Assembly (NCBI RefSeq): GCF_004310345.1 | Contig: NZ_SISK01000012.1 | Span: 1 to 64,000, forward strand | Direction: 5' to 3' | Source: Paracoccus subflavus | Lineage (GTDB): Bacteria; Pseudomonadota; Alphaproteobacteria; Rhodobacterales; Rhodobacteraceae | Length of the DNA stretch: 64,000 bases | Shown: piece by piece, positions 36,253 through 45,041 of the stretch | Position numbering within the stretch: position 1 is the first letter of the stretch | Layout: each line of letters opens with the position of its first letter | The notes under the pieces: generated by a model | What the model saw: the letters and a program-made list of their open reading frames with translations, nothing else | Databases searched by the model: none | What the model was told of the DNA's origin: nothing | Position numbers and translations under genes: made by a program

Positions 36253-37908
36253 ATGGCGTCCTATCAGTTCGTGTATCACATGGACGGCGTGTCCAAGACC
36301 TATCCCGGCGGCAAGAAGGTCTTCGAGAACATCCGCCTGAACTTCCTGCCGGGCGTCAAGATCGGCGTGGTGGGCGTCAACGGCTCGGGGAAATCCAGCC
36401 TGCTGCGCGTGATGGCGGGCTGGGACAAGGATTTCTCGGGCGAGGCCTGGGCCGCCAAGGGCGCGACGGTCGGCTATCTGCCCCAGGAGCCGGAACTGGA
36501 TCCGGCGCTGAACGTACGCGGCAACGTGATGGAAGGCGTCAAGGCCAAGCAGGCCAAGCTGGACCGCTATAACGAACTGGCGATGAACTATTCCGACGAA
36601 ACGGCCGAGGAGATGGCGCAGCTTCAGGACGAGATCGACGCCGAGAACCTGTGGGACCTGGACAGCCAGGTGGATGTCGCGATGGAGGCGCTGCGCTGTC
36701 CGCCCGACGACGCCGACGTGACCAGCCTGTCGGGGGGCGAACGCCGCCGCGTCGCGCTGTGCAAGCTGCTGCTCGAGGCGCCGGACATGCTGCTTCTGGA
36801 CGAACCGACCAACCACCTGGACGCGGAAACCATCGCCTGGCTGCAAAAGCACCTGATCGAATACAAGGGCACGATCCTGATCGTCACCCACGACCGCTAT
36901 TTCCTGGACGACATCACCAGTTGGATCCTGGAACTGGATCGCGGCCGCGGCATCCCCTACGAAGGCAACTATTCCGCCTGGCTGGAACAGAAGGCCAAGC
37001 GGCTGGAACAGGAATCGCGCGAGGACAAGTCCAAGCAAAAGACGCTGGAACGCGAACTGGAATGGATTCGCGCCGGCGCCAAGGCACGACAGGCCAAGCA
37101 AAAGGCCCGGATCAATGCCTATAACGAGCTGGCCGGCCAGTCCGAGCGCGAAAAGCTGGCGCGCGCCCAGATCATCATTCCGAACGGCGAACGCCTGGGC
37201 AACCGCGTGATCGAGGTCGCGGGCCTGAAAAAGGCCATGGGCGACAAGCTGCTGATCGAGGATCTGGATTTCGCCCTGCCGCCCGGCGGCATCGTCGGCG
37301 TGATCGGCCCGAACGGGGCGGGCAAATCGACCCTGTTCCGGATGCTGACCGGCCAGGAACAGCCCGACGCCGGCGAAATCGCCTATGGCGACACCGTGCA
37401 TCTGTCCTATGTGGACCAGTCGCGCGACGCGCTGGATGCCCAGAAAACCGTGTGGGAGGAGATCAGCGGCGGTGCCGAGCAGATCGTGCTGGGCGATGCG
37501 TCCATGAACAGCCGCGCCTATTGTTCGGCCTTCAACTTCAAGGGCGGCGACCAGCAAAAGAAAGTGGGCCAGTTGTCGGGCGGCGAACGCAACCGCGTGC
37601 ACATGGCCAAGCTGCTGAAATCAGGCGGCAACGTGCTGCTGCTGGACGAACCGACCAACGACCTGGACGTGGAAACCCTGCAGGCGCTGGAAGCCGCGCT
37701 GGAGGATTTCGCGGGCTGCGCGGTCATCATCAGCCACGACCGCTTTTTCCTGGACCGCCTCTGCACGCATATCCTGGCCTTCGAGGGCGATGCGCATGTG
37801 GAATGGTTCGAAGGCAACTTCGAGGCCTATGAGCAGGACAAGATGCGCCGGCTGGGGCCGGACAGCATCGAGCCGAAGCGGGTGAAGTATAAGAAGTTTG
37901 CGCGGTGA
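36253..37908 (+). CDS. ettA: Energy-dependent translational throttle protein EttA (ABC-F)
   Basis: An ABC-F protein of 551 residues with two ATPase domains and no membrane segments. EttA binds the ribosomal E site and tunes early elongation to the ATP/ADP ratio. Domain one has Walker [10 protein letters not shown] and [32 protein letters not shown]. Domain two has GPNGAGKST and [15 protein letters not shown] followed by [11 protein letters not shown]. The linker between them contains [19 protein letters not shown]. The arm region after domain-one Walker A supports EttA over Uup. The stop is four bases before the AT-rich gene that follows. Confidence 0.95.
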   Translation: MASYQFVYHMDGVSKTYPGGKKVFENIRLNFLPGVKIGVVGVNGSGKSSLLRVMAGWDKDFSGEAWAAKGATVGYLPQEPELDPALNVRGNVMEGVKAKQAKLDRYNELAMNYSDETAEEMAQLQDEIDAENLWDLDSQVDVAMEALRCPPDDADVTSLSGGERRRVALCKLLLEAPDMLLLDEPTNHLDAETIAWLQKHLIEYKGTILIVTHDRYFLDDITSWILELDRGRGIPYEGNYSAWLEQKAKRLEQESREDKSKQKTLERELEWIRAGAKARQAKQKARINAYNELAGQSEREKLARAQIIIPNGERLGNRVIEVAGLKKAMGDKLLIEDLDFALPPGGIVGVIGPNGAGKSTLFRMLTGQEQPDAGEIAYGDTVHLSYVDQSRDALDAQKTVWEEISGGAEQIVLGDASMNSRAYCSAFNFKGGDQQKKVGQLSGGERNRVHMAKLLKSGGNVLLLDEPTNDLDVETLQALEAALEDFAGCAVIISHDRFFLDRLCTHILAFEGDAHVEWFEGNFEAYEQDKMRRLGPDSIEPKRVKYKKFAR

Positions 37909-37912
37909 GAGG

Positions 37913-38599
37913 ATGAATAGTGTCGATGAATCGCCTTCTGTAGATGCCGAAGCTCGCCAGCCTAAAGATGCAGGATATTTGAAATATTATGGTCTATATT
38001 GGGATCGTAAATATTGGGATAGGCATGAAAACGCATGGGTCTTTGATCGAAAGCGGGAGTATAGGCATAGGGAGATACTTCCTGGGCTTCCGTCTGGTTG
38101 GGTCGGGCGTGGGACAAAATCCCTTGATACAAATGACCTCTGGGTAAATTTCTGGCGTCAGAAAGGGGTCTATGTTCTATACGATGAACAGCTTATTCCA
38201 GTATACTCTGGACAGGCAGGGCTGCAAAACTCAAATTCTTCAGAGGCCGGCGGAAGATTTTTAGGGAATAGACTGGCAGAGCATGCCAAGGGTAAATACA
38301 GAAATGCTTGGCGCTACTTTTCTTGGTTTGGCTTTATGGAGCTGAGTGATAATTCAGAAAAACTGAGAAGAAATCTGCGAAATTGCAGCTTTGATGATAA
38401 AACAAATGCCGAATACAAATTCAGCTATCCCGCAGATTCATTAAATGAAAGCGAAAAGAGACTAAATCAATTACTTAATTCTTTTGAAGCCATCTTAATC
38501 GAGGCATTTGTTCCGAGATTTAACTCGAGAGGCGGAAACCTGAAGGGCGCAGTATATGTAGATCAATTCGAGGGAGATTTATTCCTCAGTAAGATTTGA
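37913..38599 (+). CDS. GIY-YIG nuclease-like protein, low GC, probably acquired
   Basis: A 228-residue protein. In the middle, GVYVLYDEQLIPVYSGQAG resembles the GIY...YIG strand pair. GRFLGNRLAEHAKGKYRNAWRYFSWFGF fits the Arg-bearing helix, and SFEAILIEAFVPRFNSRGGN holds the catalytic Glu and late Asn. The N-terminal 70 residues are rich in Tyr, Trp and Arg and are unassigned. GC is roughly 40-45 % against about two-thirds in the neighbours, and rare AGA/TTA codons are frequent. It starts four bases behind the ettA stop and ends at a strong terminator. It was probably acquired by transfer. Similar stand-alone proteins occur among defence genes, but a defence role here is inference. Confidence 0.75.
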   Translation: MNSVDESPSVDAEARQPKDAGYLKYYGLYWDRKYWDRHENAWVFDRKREYRHREILPGLPSGWVGRGTKSLDTNDLWVNFWRQKGVYVLYDEQLIPVYSGQAGLQNSNSSEAGGRFLGNRLAEHAKGKYRNAWRYFSWFGFMELSDNSEKLRRNLRNCSFDDKTNAEYKFSYPADSLNESEKRLNQLLNSFEAILIEAFVPRFNSRGGNLKGAVYVDQFEGDLFLSKI

Positions 38600-38638
38600 A
38601 CGCAAAGCAAGATGTTGAGGAAAGGTTTAAGCTGAAGC

Positions 38639-38676
38639 ACGCAACGCCCTAGTTTTATTGGGCGTTGCGTTTTTTT
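38639..38676 (+). terminator. Rho-independent terminator after the GIY-YIG gene
   Basis: An 11-bp perfect stem, ACGCAACGCCC at 38639-38649 with GGGCGTTGCGT at 38660-38670, encloses a 10-base AT-rich loop and is followed by a run of T to 38676. It is the clearest intrinsic terminator in the window and serves the plus strand only. It ends one base short of the stop of the small gene on the minus strand. Confidence 0.9.
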
Positions 38677-38677
38677 C

Positions 38678-38818
38678 TCAGGCATTCACCGGCGGCTTAC
38701 CAGAGCATTGGGCCATGATCGTCGTGCCGGTCGCGGCCTCGGGGGCCGTGGCGGGCGCGGCGAGGGCCGGGGCTGCCAGCAGGCAGGCGGTCAGGGTCGT
38801 CAGGGCAAGCTTTTTCAT
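38678..38818 (-). CDS. Small exported protein, 46 residues
   Basis: Begins MKKLALTTLTACLLAAPALA, a clear signal peptide, after GAAAGGAACG upstream of the ATG. The mature part is about 26 residues with a single Cys in MAQCSGKPPVNA. No family recognised. The signal peptide, ribosome-binding site and high-GC codon use support a real gene despite its size. It converges on the foreign-looking GIY-YIG gene. Confidence 0.65.
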   Translation of the reverse strand: MKKLALTTLTACLLAAPALAAPATAPEAATGTTIMAQCSGKPPVNA

Positions 38819-38888
38819 GGACGTTCCTTTCCTGTTTCGGATGACGCAGCCTGACCCGAATCGGCAAATCCCCCAAGACACAGCCGCG

Positions 38889-39200
38889 TTACCGGACCTT
38901 GCCCGTCCAGCCCGGCGGGCGCTTGCCCACCCAGTCAAAAAAGCGCCGCAAGGCCGGATGGGCGCGCAGCGCCTCGATTGTGGCATATTGCCGCGCCAGT
39001 TCGGTTTCGCTCAGCGTCTTGTGGATAGTGCGGTGGCAGACGTGGTGGACCAGCACGGTTTCGCCGCCTTTGCCGCCGCGCAGTTTCGGCACCAGATGGT
39101 GCCGGCTTTGCGGCACGCCCGGCGGGATCGGGCGCAGGCACAGCGGGCAGACCGGATCGGAGCCATCCCCCAGGACCGGCCCCGGCGGCGTCAGGCCCAT
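38889..39200 (-). CDS. HNH endonuclease-like protein
   Basis: 103 residues with a zinc knuckle CPLCLRPI, the HNH His-His pair in QSRHHLVPKLRGGKGG and the closing HHVCHRTIHKTLSE with its Cys and His. This is a compact HNH fold. Single-domain HNH proteins like this can be nicking enzymes or part of genome-maintenance functions; the role is unknown. The ATG lies inside the last codons of the acyl-CoA ligase gene (10-base overlap), so it is probably translated as a coupled downstream gene. Confidence 0.82.
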   Translation of the reverse strand: MGLTPPGPVLGDGSDPVCPLCLRPIPPGVPQSRHHLVPKLRGGKGGETVLVHHVCHRTIHKTLSETELARQYATIEALRAHPALRRFFDWVGKRPPGWTGKVR

Positions 39201-41074
39201 TCCCAGGGCCGGGTGAATTCGCCCAGGCGCCTTTTCACCTCGGCCTCGTCCACCTTGCCGTCGCGGCCGAGGCGCGCGACCAGGCCGCGCTTCTTGTCCT
39301 CGACCACCTCGGCCACATGGGCGCCGGTACCCTCCAGCGCGGCGTCATAGACGCGGCGGATCGCCATGCGGCGCAGGTCGGGCTTGAAGATCTTGCCCAC
39401 GGCGGTCTTGGGCAGTTCGGGCAGGATCTCGACATGCTTGGGAATGGCGGCGCGTTCGTGGATATGGTCGCGCGCGTGGTCCAGCAGGTCCGCCTCGGTC
39501 GTCTTGGCGCCTGCAACCAGTTCGACATAGACGCAGGGCAGTTCGCCCGCAAAGCTGTCGGGCTGGCCGATGGCGCCGGCGAATGCCACGGCGGGATGGG
39601 ACAGCATCGCCTCCTCGATCTCGGCGGGGTCGATGTTGTGGCCGCCGCGGATGATCAGATCCTTGGCGCGGCCCGTGATCCACAGATAGCCGTCCGGGTC
39701 CAGCCGGCCCAGGTCGCCCGTGCGCAGATAGATGTCCTCGGCGAACAGATGGTGGTTCTTGTCGGCCTCGGTATAGGTCGATCCCGGAAACACGCCGGGG
39801 TTGGCCACGCAGATTTCGCCAACCACGTCGGGCGGGCATTCATGGGCCTTGCCCGCATCGTCATGGTTGAGGATGCGGACATGCGTGTAGGGCAGCGGAA
39901 CGCCCACGGACCCCACCTTCTTCAGCCCGTCCACCGGATTGCAACTGACCAGGCAGGTCGCCTCGGTCAGGCCGTATCCTTCGGCGATCTCGACGCCCGT
40001 TGCCGACTTGAAGCGGTTGTAGAGTTCGATCGGCAGGGGGGCCGATCCTGAAATCGCGGTTTTGAGCGACGAGACATCGGCATTCACCGGACGCTGCATC
40101 AGCGCGGAGATGGCGGTCGGCACGGTGATCAGGAACGTCGCCTGCCAGCGTTCGATCAGTTTCCAGAAGTTGTCGAACACGCCCTCGCCCCGATATCCGG
40201 CGGGGGTCGGCATGACCACATGGGCGCCCGACGCGACGCAGGACATCAGCACCGGATAGGCCGCAAAGACGTGGAACATCGGCAGCGGGCACATCAGCAC
40301 GTCGGTTTCGTCGAACAGCAGCGTGCCCCCCAGCCAGCCGTTGTAGATCATGCCCGAATACTTGTGCTGGGCAACCTTGGGCATCCCGGTGGTGCCCCCG
40401 GTATGGAAATAGGCGGCGATCCGGTCCTGCTGCGGATCGTCGAAATCCAGGCGGGTGTGCTTTTCGGCGCTTGTCGCGGCCTCGAAGTTCAGCACCTTGG
40501 CCTTGTGGCGCACCTTCATGCGGGGACGGATCAGCGGCACGATGAACCGCTTGAGACCGCGCAGGTGGCGGTTCAGGTCGATCTCGACCACATGGGTTAC
40601 GCCGGGGGCGTTGGCCACGGCCTCGGCCGCTTTCTGGGCGACATCGGTCTTGGGGAATGCACGCAGCGTCACCAGAACCTTGGCACGGGTTTCGCGCAGG
40701 ATGGCGGCGATCTGTTCGGAATCCAGCAGGGGGTTGATCGGATTGACGATCCCGGCCGTGGCGCCCGCCAGCAGGACCACCGGCGTTTCGATGCTGTTGG
40801 GCAGCAGATAGGCAACGGTGTCGGTCGGACCCACGCCCAGCTTGCGCAACATGTTCGCGGTTTCGGTCACCCGCTCGCGCAGGTCTGCCCAGGTCAGCGT
40901 CGTCGCATGATCCTTGGGACCGGACAGCAGTTGAAAGCTGATCGCAGGCCGGTCGGGAAACCGATCGGCCGTTTGCGACAGGAATTCATAGATCGTTTTC
41001 GGCAGACCGCGCGCTTCGTAGGGCATTTCCCGTTCGAGCGTGTCGCGATCCTCATGGCTGCTGAACCGTGCCAT
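39191..41074 (-). CDS. Acyl-CoA synthetase (AMP-forming, FadD-like)
   Basis: 627 residues of the ANL adenylating superfamily, which activates carboxylic acids to acyl-CoA. The P-loop-like motif is AAYFHTGGTTGMPKVAQHKYSG. EIAEGYGLTEATCLVSCNPV and YLRTGDLGRLDPDGYLWITGRAKDLIIRGGHNIDPAEIEEA are the other core signatures. PKTAVGKIFKPDLRR holds the catalytic Lys of the C-terminal lid. A long or medium-chain fatty acid is likely, but another acid is possible. The start at 41074 places GGAGG five bases upstream and is better spaced than the ATG three bases before it. Confidence 0.9.
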   Translation of the reverse strand: MARFSSHEDRDTLEREMPYEARGLPKTIYEFLSQTADRFPDRPAISFQLLSGPKDHATTLTWADLRERVTETANMLRKLGVGPTDTVAYLLPNSIETPVVLLAGATAGIVNPINPLLDSEQIAAILRETRAKVLVTLRAFPKTDVAQKAAEAVANAPGVTHVVEIDLNRHLRGLKRFIVPLIRPRMKVRHKAKVLNFEAATSAEKHTRLDFDDPQQDRIAAYFHTGGTTGMPKVAQHKYSGMIYNGWLGGTLLFDETDVLMCPLPMFHVFAAYPVLMSCVASGAHVVMPTPAGYRGEGVFDNFWKLIERWQATFLITVPTAISALMQRPVNADVSSLKTAISGSAPLPIELYNRFKSATGVEIAEGYGLTEATCLVSCNPVDGLKKVGSVGVPLPYTHVRILNHDDAGKAHECPPDVVGEICVANPGVFPGSTYTEADKNHHLFAEDIYLRTGDLGRLDPDGYLWITGRAKDLIIRGGHNIDPAEIEEAMLSHPAVAFAGAIGQPDSFAGELPCVYVELVAGAKTTEADLLDHARDHIHERAAIPKHVEILPELPKTAVGKIFKPDLRRMAIRRVYDAALEGTGAHVAEVVEDKKRGLVARLGRDGKVDEAEVKRRLGEFTRPWEWA

Positions 41075-41213
41075 CATCCCCTCCGCCAAAGGGACCACCC
41101 TCCTGATCCCGTTGCGCAAGAATGGTCCGACTTTGCCAGCCGGAACAAGGGTCTTGCGTAGCGGCGGGACAAGGACGCGGCGTCAGGTGGCCGGCGACGC
41201 CGCGTCGAATCGG

Positions 41214-41714
41214 TCATTCCTGCGGGATACGCAGGGTCTGGCCCGGATAGATGCTGTCCGGGTCCGACAGCATCGGCCGGTTCGCCTCGAAGATGCGGTT
41301 ATATTTGTTGGCATCACCCAGATAGGCCTTGGCGATGGCCGACAAAGTCTCTCCCTTTTTCACGGTATGAAAGACCGGGGCCTTGTCCGGTTCGGGCAAG
41401 TCGGCCTCGACCTTGGCGACGCCTTCGATGTTGCCCACGGCCAGCACCAGCTTTTCCAGCGTCTCGCGGTCGGCGCCCTTGCTGTCGATCCTGACGGTAT
41501 CGCCGCGCAGGGTCAGGTGGACATCGTCCTTGTCCAGATTAAGCGCCCGCAATTCGGCCTTGATCGCCGCGACCTTGCGCGCGGTGTCGGGGTCTTGGGC
41601 GGGCTTGGCGGGGGCTGCCGATGCCTGAGGCGCGGGCGCTGCCTTCGGCTCGGCGGCCTCGGCCTTTCCGAAGACCGATTTTCCCGCATCCTTCACGAAA
41701 TCCCAGATGGCCAT
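41214..41714 (-). CDS. LysM/BON domain protein (Kbp/YgaU-like)
   Basis: 166 residues that begin MAIWDFVKDAGKSVFG without a signal peptide. A Pro/Ala-rich linker (residues 20-42) is followed by a BON domain (KAELRALNLDKDDVHLTLRGDTVRI) and a C-terminal LysM domain (FHTVKKGETLSAIAKAYLGDANKYNRIFEANRPML). The order matches E. coli Kbp, a cytoplasmic potassium-binding protein. A peptidoglycan role is less likely because no export signal is visible. The ATG is preceded by AAAGGAATG. Confidence 0.88.
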   Translation of the reverse strand: MAIWDFVKDAGKSVFGKAEAAEPKAAPAPQASAAPAKPAQDPDTARKVAAIKAELRALNLDKDDVHLTLRGDTVRIDSKGADRETLEKLVLAVGNIEGVAKVEADLPEPDKAPVFHTVKKGETLSAIAKAYLGDANKYNRIFEANRPMLSDPDSIYPGQTLRIPQE

Positions 41715-41875
41715 GTGACATTCCTTTTTTGGGTATTGTTCGGAAGGAAACGCAGCCGGAGCACAAGGGTTCTGCGCAGCCGTCAACAAGAGCAAGAAAT
41801 TCCAGCAATCCAAAAGTGTGGATAGTTCATTCTTTCATCCATAGGATGCATGGTGATCAAGGATATGGGGACAGG

Positions 41876-42415
41876 ATGACATTTTCGACGCATCTGGCCG
41901 CAATGGCCTTGGGATCGGTGCTGCTTGCGGGTTGCGCGCAGGCACCGGACAGCGCCGCAGGCAAAGGCGGTTCAGACGACGTGCAGGTGACGGACGCGGG
42001 CAGGGCCACATGCCTGGCCACGACACCGGACCAGAACCGTCAGGGCGTTGCGGCAACAAACCTTGTGCGCCGCGGCGCGGGGCTGGCGCCGATGCGGGCC
42101 GATCCGTTGCTGGCGCGGGTGGCCGCCGATCATGCCTGCGACATGGCCGGGCGCGGGCGCATGACCCACAGGGGCAGTTTGACCGACGGTCCCGGCCCGC
42201 GCGTCAAGGCGGCGGGCTATGCGCCCTCGGTCACGGCCGAAAACATCGCCGCCGGGCCTTTCTCATTGAACCGGGTGCTGGCGGAATGGAACGGATCGGC
42301 CAGCCACCGGGCGAACATGGTGATTCCGAGACTGCGCGATTACGGCATTGGCCAGGCGATCGGTCCGGACGGGCGGACACGGTTCTGGGCGGCGATCTAT
42401 GCCGTTCCGCGCTGA
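41876..42415 (+). CDS. CAP/SCP-domain lipoprotein
   Basis: 179 residues. The signal peptide MTFSTHLAAMALGSVLLAGC ends in the lipobox LAGC, with lipidation expected at Cys20. The mature domain shows the CAP fold: NLVRRGAGLAPMRADPLLARVAADHACDMAGRGRMTHRGSL, and then AENIAAGPFSLNRVLAEWNGSASHRANM, where the His and Glu residues form the cavity. Bacterial CAP proteins are exported and bind small ligands or polymers; no specific role is known. It converges on the ABC exporter gene with two bases between the stops. Confidence 0.88.
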   Translation: MTFSTHLAAMALGSVLLAGCAQAPDSAAGKGGSDDVQVTDAGRATCLATTPDQNRQGVAATNLVRRGAGLAPMRADPLLARVAADHACDMAGRGRMTHRGSLTDGPGPRVKAAGYAPSVTAENIAAGPFSLNRVLAEWNGSASHRANMVIPRLRDYGIGQAIGPDGRTRFWAAIYAVPR

Positions 42416-42417
42416 GA

Positions 42418-44211
42418 TCAGGCAAGCTCGGTCAAGACCGGCATGTCGGTGAACTGCATTCGCGCCAGCCGGGCGTAAAGCCCCCCCTGCGCAACCAGAT
42501 CGTCATGGCTTCCCTGCGCCACGACGCGGCCGCCGTCAAAGACCACGATCCTGTCGGCCTTCTTCACGGTCGCCAGGCGATGGGCCACGACCACGGTGGT
42601 CCGGCCTTCGGACAGGCGGCTGACGGCGGCCTGCACCAGGGATTCGGATTCGGCGTCCAGCGCGCTTGTCGCCTCGTCCAGCAGCAGGACGGGGGCGTCG
42701 CGCAGGATGGCGCGGGCCAGGGCGATGCGCTGGCGCTGTCCGCCAGACAGCATGACGCCGCGTTCGCCCAGGGGGGTGTCATAGCCCTGTGGCAGCGCCT
42801 CGATGAAGTCATGGGCATGGGCGGCCCTTGCAGCCTCGCGGACCTGCTCGGGCGGGGCATCGGGGCGGCCCAACCGGATGTTTTCCATCGCGCTGGCGGC
42901 AAAGATGACCGGGTCTTGCGGCACAAGGGCGATGGCCTGCCGGAAATCCGCACGCGCCATGTCCCGCAGGTCGATGCCGTCCAGCGTCACCTGCCCGGAA
43001 CGCGGGTCCCAGAACCGCTGGATCAACTGGATCACCGTGGTCTTGCCCGCCCCCGACGGGCCGACAAGGGCCACCGTTTCGCCCGGCCGGATGGTCAGGC
43101 TGACATTCTCCAGTGCCGAGACGTCGGGCCGGGTGGGATAGCGAAAGCCGACATCCCGCAGCTCGATCCGGCCGCGCACCGGGCGGGGCAGGGGAACGGG
43201 CCGGGGCGGGTCGCGCAGCGCGTCCTCGGCCGCCAGCAATTCACCCAGCCGTTCAGAGGCGCCTGCGGCGCGCTGCAATTCGCCCCAGATCTCGGACAGG
43301 GCGCCCGTCGATCCCGCCACAAGGATCGCGTAGATGACGAATTGCACCAGTTCCCCCGCCGTCATCGCGCCGGCCTGCACGTCGCGTGCGCCGATCCACA
43401 AGACGCCGATCACGCCCGCGAAGATCAGGAAGATCACGATGGCCGTCATCAGCGCGCGGGTGCGGATGCGCGTCAGGGCCACGGCAAAGGACCGTTCGGT
43501 CACATCGTCGAAGCGCGCGATGCTGCGGGCCTCGTGGGTATAGGCCTGCACGGTCTGCACGGCCAGCAGCGTTTCGGACGCCGCGCCCGATGACGCGGCG
43601 ATCCAGTCCTGGTTCGCCCGCGACAGCCCGCGCAGCCGGCGGCCGAGCACGATGATGGGGATCAGGATCGCCGGCACGATCAGCAGCACCAGCCCCATCA
43701 GCTTGACCGAGGTGATGGCCAGCATCGCCATCCCACCCGCCAGGATCAGCGTGTTGCGCAGCGCGATGGACAGCGACGACCCGATCACCGACTGGATCAG
43801 GGTGGTGTCGGTCGTGATGCGCGACAGGATCTCGCCCGTCATCACGCGTTCGAAAAAGGCGGGGGACAGGGTGATCACGCGGGCATAGACGGCCTTGCGG
43901 ATGTCGGCCACGACCCGTTCGCCCAGCCGGGTGACGAAATAATATCGTGCCGCCGTCCCCAGGGCCAACAGGGCGACGACCATCAGGGCGGCGCCGAAAT
44001 AATCGTCCAGCAGCCCCGCGCCGTCGTCGAAATTGTCCACGACCCGACGGACGGCCAGCGGCAGGATCAGGCTGATCGCCGATGTCGCCACCAGCGCGAC
44101 CAGTGCCAGCGCCATCTGCCCGCGATAGCGGCGCACGAACGGCCACAGGGCGCCAAGCGCGCCCATGCGCCGGCTGGTGGGTCGGTCCGGTATCGTGGTG
44201 CCGCGTGCCAT
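42418..44211 (-). CDS. ABC exporter, fused permease/ATPase (MsbA-like)
   Basis: 597 residues with an N-terminal six-helix domain (residues about 20-330) and a C-terminal ATPase: Walker A ALVGPSGAGKTTVIQ, Q-loop ALVPQDPVIF, signature LSGGQRQRIALARAIL, Walker B VLLLDEATSALD. GERVVADIRKAVYARVITLSPAFFERVMTGEILSRITTD is the coupling-helix region typical of lipid or drug exporters of the MTABC2 class. It works as a homodimer. Substrate unknown; lipid, drug or peptide export are all possible. Confidence 0.9.
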   Translation of the reverse strand: MARGTTIPDRPTSRRMGALGALWPFVRRYRGQMALALVALVATSAISLILPLAVRRVVDNFDDGAGLLDDYFGAALMVVALLALGTAARYYFVTRLGERVVADIRKAVYARVITLSPAFFERVMTGEILSRITTDTTLIQSVIGSSLSIALRNTLILAGGMAMLAITSVKLMGLVLLIVPAILIPIIVLGRRLRGLSRANQDWIAASSGAASETLLAVQTVQAYTHEARSIARFDDVTERSFAVALTRIRTRALMTAIVIFLIFAGVIGVLWIGARDVQAGAMTAGELVQFVIYAILVAGSTGALSEIWGELQRAAGASERLGELLAAEDALRDPPRPVPLPRPVRGRIELRDVGFRYPTRPDVSALENVSLTIRPGETVALVGPSGAGKTTVIQLIQRFWDPRSGQVTLDGIDLRDMARADFRQAIALVPQDPVIFAASAMENIRLGRPDAPPEQVREAARAAHAHDFIEALPQGYDTPLGERGVMLSGGQRQRIALARAILRDAPVLLLDEATSALDAESESLVQAAVSRLSEGRTTVVVAHRLATVKKADRIVVFDGGRVVAQGSHDDLVAQGGLYARLARMQFTDMPVLTELA

Positions 44212-44260
44212 GTCTGCCTTTCGGATGGATATGCCCAGCCGGTTTAGGCGTTGGCAGCCG

Positions 44261-44911
44261 TCAGGACAAGCGCGGGGGCGCCAGGGTCAGCCCTCCGTCG
44301 GCAAGCTGATCGGCCAGGCGATCAACCGCAGCGGCCAGCTTTTCGTCGATGATATGGAGGTATTGCGTCCAGTCCGACAGGTGCTGCAATTCGGCTGTGC
44401 CATCCGAAATGCCCCGCAGCCCGATCAACGGAACCCCGAAATGCTGGGCGGCGCGCAGATGGGCGAAGGTCTCCATGTCCACCATGTCCTCGGCAATGGC
44501 ATCATAGGCCGGACCGCTGACGATATTGGCGCCGGTGGACAGCGTGGCGGCGGGCAGTCCTTCGATCCGCAGCGGCAGATCGACCCGCACGGGCAAATCC
44601 AGAAGCGGCGTTCGGCCCCTTTCGAACCCGAGCGCCGAGGCATCCATATCGCGATAGGCGACGGCCGCGACCTGATAGACCTCGGCCTGTTGCAGCCGCG
44701 CCGATCCCGCCGATCCCAGAGACACGACCAGCCGCGGCAGCGCCCGCATCCCTGCCAGCGCGGCCGCCAGTTGCACCGCCCCCTCGATCGGGCCGATGCC
44801 GGTGATCAGGGGGGTGATGCGCGCGCGCAGGGCCGGGCCGTATTCGGCCTCGGCCGCCATCACGAACAGGACGGGGATGTCCGCGATCATGTCCGGGGAC
44901 GTGGGGGGCAC
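44261..44911 (-). CDS. 5'-methylthioadenosine/S-adenosylhomocysteine nucleosidase-family protein
   Basis: 216 residues of the nucleoside phosphorylase family. IPVLFVMAAEAEYGPAL and ITGIGPIEGAVQLAAAL form the phosphate/ribose site, and VSLGSAGSA, NIVSGPAYDAIAEDMVDMETFAHLRAAQ and GLRGISDGTAEL give the catalytic base and ribose-binding Glu. The GTG at 44911 is chosen because AAGGA lies seven bases upstream; an ATG 21 bases further in would also work. The enzyme would clear MTA or SAH, with a link to the polyamine genes further along. A futalosine-type hydrolase is the alternative. Confidence 0.82.
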   Translation of the reverse strand: MPPTSPDMIADIPVLFVMAAEAEYGPALRARITPLITGIGPIEGAVQLAAALAGMRALPRLVVSLGSAGSARLQQAEVYQVAAVAYRDMDASALGFERGRTPLLDLPVRVDLPLRIEGLPAATLSTGANIVSGPAYDAIAEDMVDMETFAHLRAAQHFGVPLIGLRGISDGTAELQHLSDWTQYLHIIDEKLAAAVDRLADQLADGGLTLAPPRLS

Positions 44912-45041
44912 GGTGTTTCCTTTCGGCTGCTGGGGGCAGGCGTGGCACGGGTGGGGGCAAGGGGTCAAGCGCAAGGTCAGGCGCCAGGCGCGCCCGGGCT
45001 TGACCCTTGCGGGGCCGGCATCATCCGTGGCAACTGCCCCC

